From contig CALZFC010000356.1 in NCBI GenBank assembly GCA_945643635.1, positions 2,674,501 to 2,738,500 on the forward strand: a stretch of 64,000 nucleotides of DNA, in the 5' to 3' direction. Position 1 is the stretch's first letter. Every line of letters starts with the position of its first letter. The position numbers and the translations under genes are program-made. Shown here in pieces: positions 60,190-64,000 of the stretch. Origin of the DNA: Allodiplogaster sudhausi (taxonomy: Eukaryota > Nematoda > Chromadorea > Rhabditida > Diplogasteridae). The notes beneath the pieces were generated by a model. It ran no database searches. It was not told the DNA's origin and worked only from the letters and a program-made list of their open reading frames with translations.

Positions 60190-61300
60190 AAATATGTTAA
60201 AACAAATAAGCTAGCGCTCTATTCTACTTCCATTTTGGCTAACAAAGAGTTGTTGGCGACAAATGTATTGTCGCCGAATGATTACTCATGTAAGCTAAGT
60301 AAAGATTTTTTTTAGAAATGAGAAGACTCCAAGAAGGAGTCCTTTATGAATACAAGAAATGATAATTAACAAATATAAGATAACTGAAAATCACATTAAA
60401 TTTACAGACACGTATGTTATGCGTTGCACAGAAATATTCTGCAGAATTGTGCATAATAAACAACATTTCTTGATTCCATGAACCCGTTGAAATAAAGCGT
60501 TGATTGATTGATTTATCGGAAATACTGGTTTACAACTGAAATAATTGATGTCACATGAGAGTCCAAAGGAGGGGAAAATGCATTCGTTTGCTCGGCTTTT
60601 ATGCATTCATTTTATTATTAACAGACAGAAGAAATAGGAAGCTTTCGTCGAAAGATGTCAATCTTCAATCTGTATAATGTATTCTCTAATAGGTAATCTC
60701 TTTGATGACTTTTAAGTTTATTCTATAAATTTTGAGACTCTATGTAATTAATGCAAATCCAAGCAGAAGTTGTTGATGTTTTAAAAGGGGGAAATGTCTG
60801 TAGATATGTAAAAATAAATAAAAGAGACAGTGATGGAGCCATAAAATTGCGCACACCGCAGACGACGATTCGACATGCTCAATTGTTTAATGTATAAAAG
60901 TTACGGCCGAGATCTCTCTCTCTCTCTCTCTGTTTCTCTCTCTCTGTCTCTCTCTCTGTCTCTCTCTCATTTCAACTATGAGGAATCTAATAAGGAACCA
61001 ACTATTTTTCTTCCGTTTTAGCTAACAAAGAGTTATTGTCGGCACAGAATATTGTTTGACATCGAAATGCCGTCCTTTAAAACTCCGTTTTTTTTTTGCT
61101 AGCGGCTCCTTTGATTTCTCGCGTGATGTCGCCGTAGCCCGAATCGAGGCTGAAGTCTCTTTGAGATAGAGAGAAAGAGAGAAAGTGAAAGATGTCGAAG
61201 AAGCCCCTCGAGGCGCTCCTTTACTGCCCACTTTGGGCCGTCTTTGATAGTTTGATAGCCAAACGACGGCACCGTTTAATGGCCGCCCCGGCGCGTCTCC
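59801..61300. repeat. CT tracts and a short direct duplication, no gene
   Basis: CT tracts are at 59820-60040, 60145-60190 and 60915-60970. Segments 60130-60260 and 60895-61040 share the same order (AAAAGTTACG, CT tract, then GCTAACAAAGAGTT), so one is a copy of the other. 60300-60900 is AT-rich with no recognisable feature. Confidence 0.65.
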
Positions 61301-61312
61301 ATATAAAAGGCG
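61301..61312 (+). promoter_or_regulatory. TATA box candidate upstream of the cysteine-rich gene
   Basis: CCATATAAAAGG sits in a GC-rich surround, about 25-30 bp upstream of a plausible transcript start near 61335. The next coding exons on the same strand begin at 61794, which fits a promoter for that gene; direct evidence is lacking. Confidence 0.5.
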
Positions 61313-61793
61313 GCCCTAGCATAGGAGGAAGCCAAGAGCAGAGGCGGTGGGCTCGCGGCGGCGTCTTCCGTAGAATGGAGCGAAGCGCCGACTACAGCAG
61401 CGAAGATGCCACGTCGTCTTAACTTTATCCGATATACATATCTAGATTTATAATATATATATATATATATTTTTTATAATTTTAAAAATATATTCTTATA
61501 TTTCTTCAATTACTTAAATTCTACTATTGATTCATGCAGAATATTGCTGATCAATTAAGTTGTAAAGTTGATGTATTTTTTTAAGAAGAAAAAAACCGTG
61601 TCCTTTTCTTGCATTTCGTCCGTCTTCCATGCATTTGTCCAAGTCCGCATCCAAAATTGTCCGTCCTGTCCGACAAAATAACGGATTGCTCTACGGCAAA
61701 TGTCCTGTCTCGAACATTGAATGTCTCAGTTCTGCACTGTCAGAAAAAAAAATATATAAAAAAAACTAGAAAAAAAATTTCGCATTCTTTCAG

Positions 61794-63251
61794 AAGTCAA
61801 AGTTGTACCGAATGAACAGAATGGATTTGACGACAGATGCGGCAGCAGGGTTAGTCAAAGAAAACTATCTTCTTTCGATATCTATGCATAAGTTAGTATT
61901 CAGTGCACTCTCTTCAATATCGGGGGGCTAAGAAAAGATAAGAAGCCGGACCAGGGCAGCCAGAAATGACCCTCTGAAGCATTGAGCATAGAGCTCAAAT
62001 TGCAGGCACACTTCCCGCTGGATCACAAGTGCTGGCATGTCTTTGCCAATACAACGAAGTCGGAGCAGCTGTGCGACAAGAACTTCGGCGTGCTCAAGGT
62101 AAGAAAAAATCTTTTATGCCAGTTTGGTCTTGGTTGGGTATACTGTAGCATCCGAGAAATGGCGGACTTTCCAGGAGAAGGGACTCTCATTCGATCGCTT
62201 CACACTCGCCGAATGCGGATGTGACGAGAAAGCGCGCGGCGACGGCTATCATTGCTGTTAGTGCAGGCGGAGTGCCATCTTGGCATTGAGCCAAAATCAT
62301 CTTGGCATTGAGCCAAAATCAGTAGCAAGAAACAGAAATCGTTGAAGCGTGACGAAATTGTTTTGCATATGCTGAATCGAAGATTCCCCCCATCATTTCC
62401 TTATTAATTAAGAAAAATGCAAATTTCGCTCACGAATTTAAGATGGAAATTCTTGCGGAGAAACACACAAATCAATATGTTGGAAAGGCGGATGGATAAT
62501 TGTCGAATCCATTGTGGATTTATGTTGTGTTGAAATACGTACCATATGTAGGTGAAGAAAAGAAGACGCGATGATTGGAATGCAATGTTGCAGACCGCGA
62601 ATGCTCGACCGCCCAGAAAAAGGATGTCAAGTGCGGCGTCGGCAAGACGTGCAACGTCGACAAGGACGGCAAGCCGTACTGCGGCTGCGACTACGGCTAC
62701 TACATCCCACCCGGCAAGAGCAAATGCCAAAGTTCGTTTGGAAAAAAGAACTTTTTTTTAATAAAAAAAATCTAACAACAAAACATTTGTCTGACTAATC
62801 CACATCTTTTCAGCGACAGAGAGATACCTTAAAGCAACACGAAATAGAATAGAATTCTCGAAAAGCTGCGGTAAAACTGCGTTAAAAATAATAATAATTT
62901 CGATGACGAAATTCTCATAAAAAAATATGTCATCGATGCAATAGTTAAGTAACTGAAAATTCGTCAATTGTTAAGAGAAATAGTCAAGATATCAAGTAAG
63001 GAACGCGATGCGATAAACTGTAGCATCCGAGAAGTGTCGCCTTTTCAGGACATGCAAATCTAAGAAAGAAAGAAAAAGTGGAAGTTTAGCCCTGCCGAGC
63101 GCGTGCGACACGTGCCAGCACTACTGCCACGCTGCGTCCCTCTGTAAGCCGGTGCCGTCGAACGACGGGCAGAGGGACGAGTTGCTCTTTGCGTGCGAGC
63201 CATGCTCTGAGGAACTCGGCTATGTTGGCAGCGGTGGCAAGACATGCAGAA
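61794..63251 (+). CDS. EGF-like cysteine-rich secreted or surface protein, internal exons
   Basis: Five exons agree in phase: 61794-61849, 62006-62098, 62175-62256, 62594-62731 and 63090-63251. Each has AG before it and GT after it, though some donors (GTTAGT, GTTCGT) are weak. The joined frame has no stop. The last two exons are each bounded by phase 1 introns and are cysteine-dense, with C-x-C and Y-G-Y features of EGF-like modules (fourth exon, seven Cys; fifth exon, eight Cys). Secreted and membrane-anchored EGF proteins have this exon-per-module layout. The signal-peptide exon was not found between the TATA box and 61794. Introns are 76 to 358 bp; one downstream is swollen by a GA tract. 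It is the only likely host gene in the window. I do not assign an orthologue. Confidence 0.7.
62006..62098 (+). other. exon 2 of the cysteine-rich gene
   Basis: Thirty-one codons, phase 0 at both ends, between TTGCAG and GTAAGA (a consensus donor). It contains two Cys and an N-glycosylation sequon (NTT). Confidence 0.7.
62594..62731 (+). other. exon 4 of the cysteine-rich gene, EGF-like module
   Basis: A 138-bp phase 1-1 exon with seven cysteines in EGF-like spacing, preceded by GTTGCAG. The codon split at its start joins cleanly with the preceding exon. Confidence 0.75.
63090..63251 (+). other. exon 5 of the cysteine-rich gene, EGF-like module
   Basis: A 162-bp phase 1-1 exon with eight cysteines, preceded by GTTTAG and followed by GTACGA. 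About 15 bp after it a long GA tract begins. Confidence 0.72.
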
Positions 63252-63260
63252 GTACGATCT

Positions 63261-63264
<4 letters not shown>

Positions 63265-63307
<43 letters not shown>

Positions 63308-63830
63308 GATAGAGAGAGAGAGATGGAGGGAGAGAGAAGGAGGGGGAGAGAAGGAGGGAGAGAGGTGAAGAAAGGGCGGAGAGAGAGAGGGAGAGAGAAG
63401 AGATAAGGTGGGAGAGAGGCGAAGAAAGGGCGGAGAGAGAGAAAGACAAGAGAGAAGGAGAGAGAGAGGTGAAAAGAAGGGAGGAGAGAGAAGCAGGGAG
63501 GGAGGTGAAGAGAAGGGCGGAGAGAGAGAGGTTAATGGAAAATTGGAGAGGGAGAAAGATGTAGAGAAAGAGATCAAGAGAGAAAGAATCAGAGAGAATG
63601 AAAAGAGAGACAGTGAGAGAGAGAGAGCGAGAATAAGGAAATAAGGATAGGACGATAGAGAATTAGAAAGAGAAAGACAAAGTGAGAGTAAAGAGAATGA
63701 TAGAAAAAGAAAATGAGAGAAAGGAAGACAAAGTGAGAGTGCGAAAATGAGTGAAAGAGGAAATGGTAAAAAGAATGAGAGAGAGAACTGGAGATGATAA
63801 AAAGGAAGAGAGAGTGAGAGAGAGAGAAAG
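63265..63830. repeat. long imperfect GA microsatellite in the last intron
   Basis: About 550 bp of GA-rich repeat with a GGAG-rich middle. Just right of it, 63836-63862 repeats in altered form the end of exon 5 (CATGCAGAAGTA). A possible terminal exon begins after TTCCTTTAG at 63880 and reads to a stop near 63944, but its phase does not fit exon 5 as drawn. Confidence 0.75.
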
Positions 63831-63954
63831 ACGACGTCGGCACATCATGCAGAAGTATACTATCCTTGTATTTTCCTTTAGTGCCAGCATGACAAAAGCT
63901 ACATGAATGCTGATCGATGTCCACGCAATAGTTCCTTGACACAATGACATTCAT

Positions 63955-64000
63955 TACGAGAGAGAATCAGATAGAGAGAGTGAGAGAAAGTGAGAGTAAA
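63955..64000. repeat. GA tract at the window edge
   Basis: GA-rich repeat continuing to the end of the window. Confidence 0.85.

Noticed and set aside
1..64000. CRISPR arrays, bacterial operons and tRNA genes
   Set aside because: No regularly spaced repeat-spacer pattern, no bacterial gene organisation and no cloverleaf with internal promoter boxes were seen; tandem units at 50175-50400 and 59134-59276 have no spacers.

Overview
The window is nuclear DNA of an animal. Split genes with GT-AG introns, Tc1-, hAT- and Mutator-type transposons, a LINE, a Ty3-type LTR element and very dense (GA)n/(CT)n microsatellites exclude a prokaryote. Introns are short: about 50 bp in the transposase gene and 76 to 360 bp in the host-like gene. 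A small-intron invertebrate, perhaps an arthropod, fits, but nothing fixes the species.

Layout. From 1 to about 37.7 kb there is no convincing host gene. This part is a patchwork of one dispersed repeat unit in both orientations, with a conserved core seen about 27 times. Several units carry a purine/pyrimidine microsatellite in a similar place. Non-autonomous transposons are inserted in it: Tc1-type foldbacks with TA duplications (791-1902, 13776-14413, 19052-19258), a 2.4 kb foldback with TTAA duplications (7115-9525), a relative truncated at one end (22315-23467), and a 1.9 kb element with palindromic subterminal motifs (19535-21412) that itself holds a hAT-type MITE (20234-20604). Four of these have an uninterrupted paralogous site elsewhere in the window. 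From 26955 to 33654 lies a near-perfect inverted repeat with 2.58 kb arms. From 36950 to 37355 there is an array of TTC/GAA blocks like heat-shock elements.

From 38150 to 49020 sits a complete, apparently very young Ty3/gypsy-type LTR element: 274-bp LTRs that read identically, an ACTG target duplication, and one ORF of about 2,400 codons. That frame runs Gag, then a secreted or membrane glycoprotein that looks like an Env, then protease, reverse transcriptase, RNase H and integrase. Env normally lies 3' of pol. A small coiled-coil ORF occupies that 3' place here. This is the most unusual object in the window.

From 50.2 to 52.25 kb is a Mutator-like element: a seven-exon minus-strand transposase gene with a FLYWCH-like N-terminus, between inverted repeats built of 15-bp units. 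From 52.3 to 55.5 kb the dispersed unit returns. From 55.5 to 58.6 kb is a LINE with a nearly intact endonuclease-reverse transcriptase ORF. At 59.1-59.8 kb are a 20-bp tandem array and a broken integrase relic that shares an exact 73-bp segment with the LINE tail. From about 61.3 kb to the right edge is the only likely host gene: a TATA box followed by in-phase cysteine-rich, EGF-like exons of a secreted or cell-surface protein, continuing beyond or ending near 63.95 kb.
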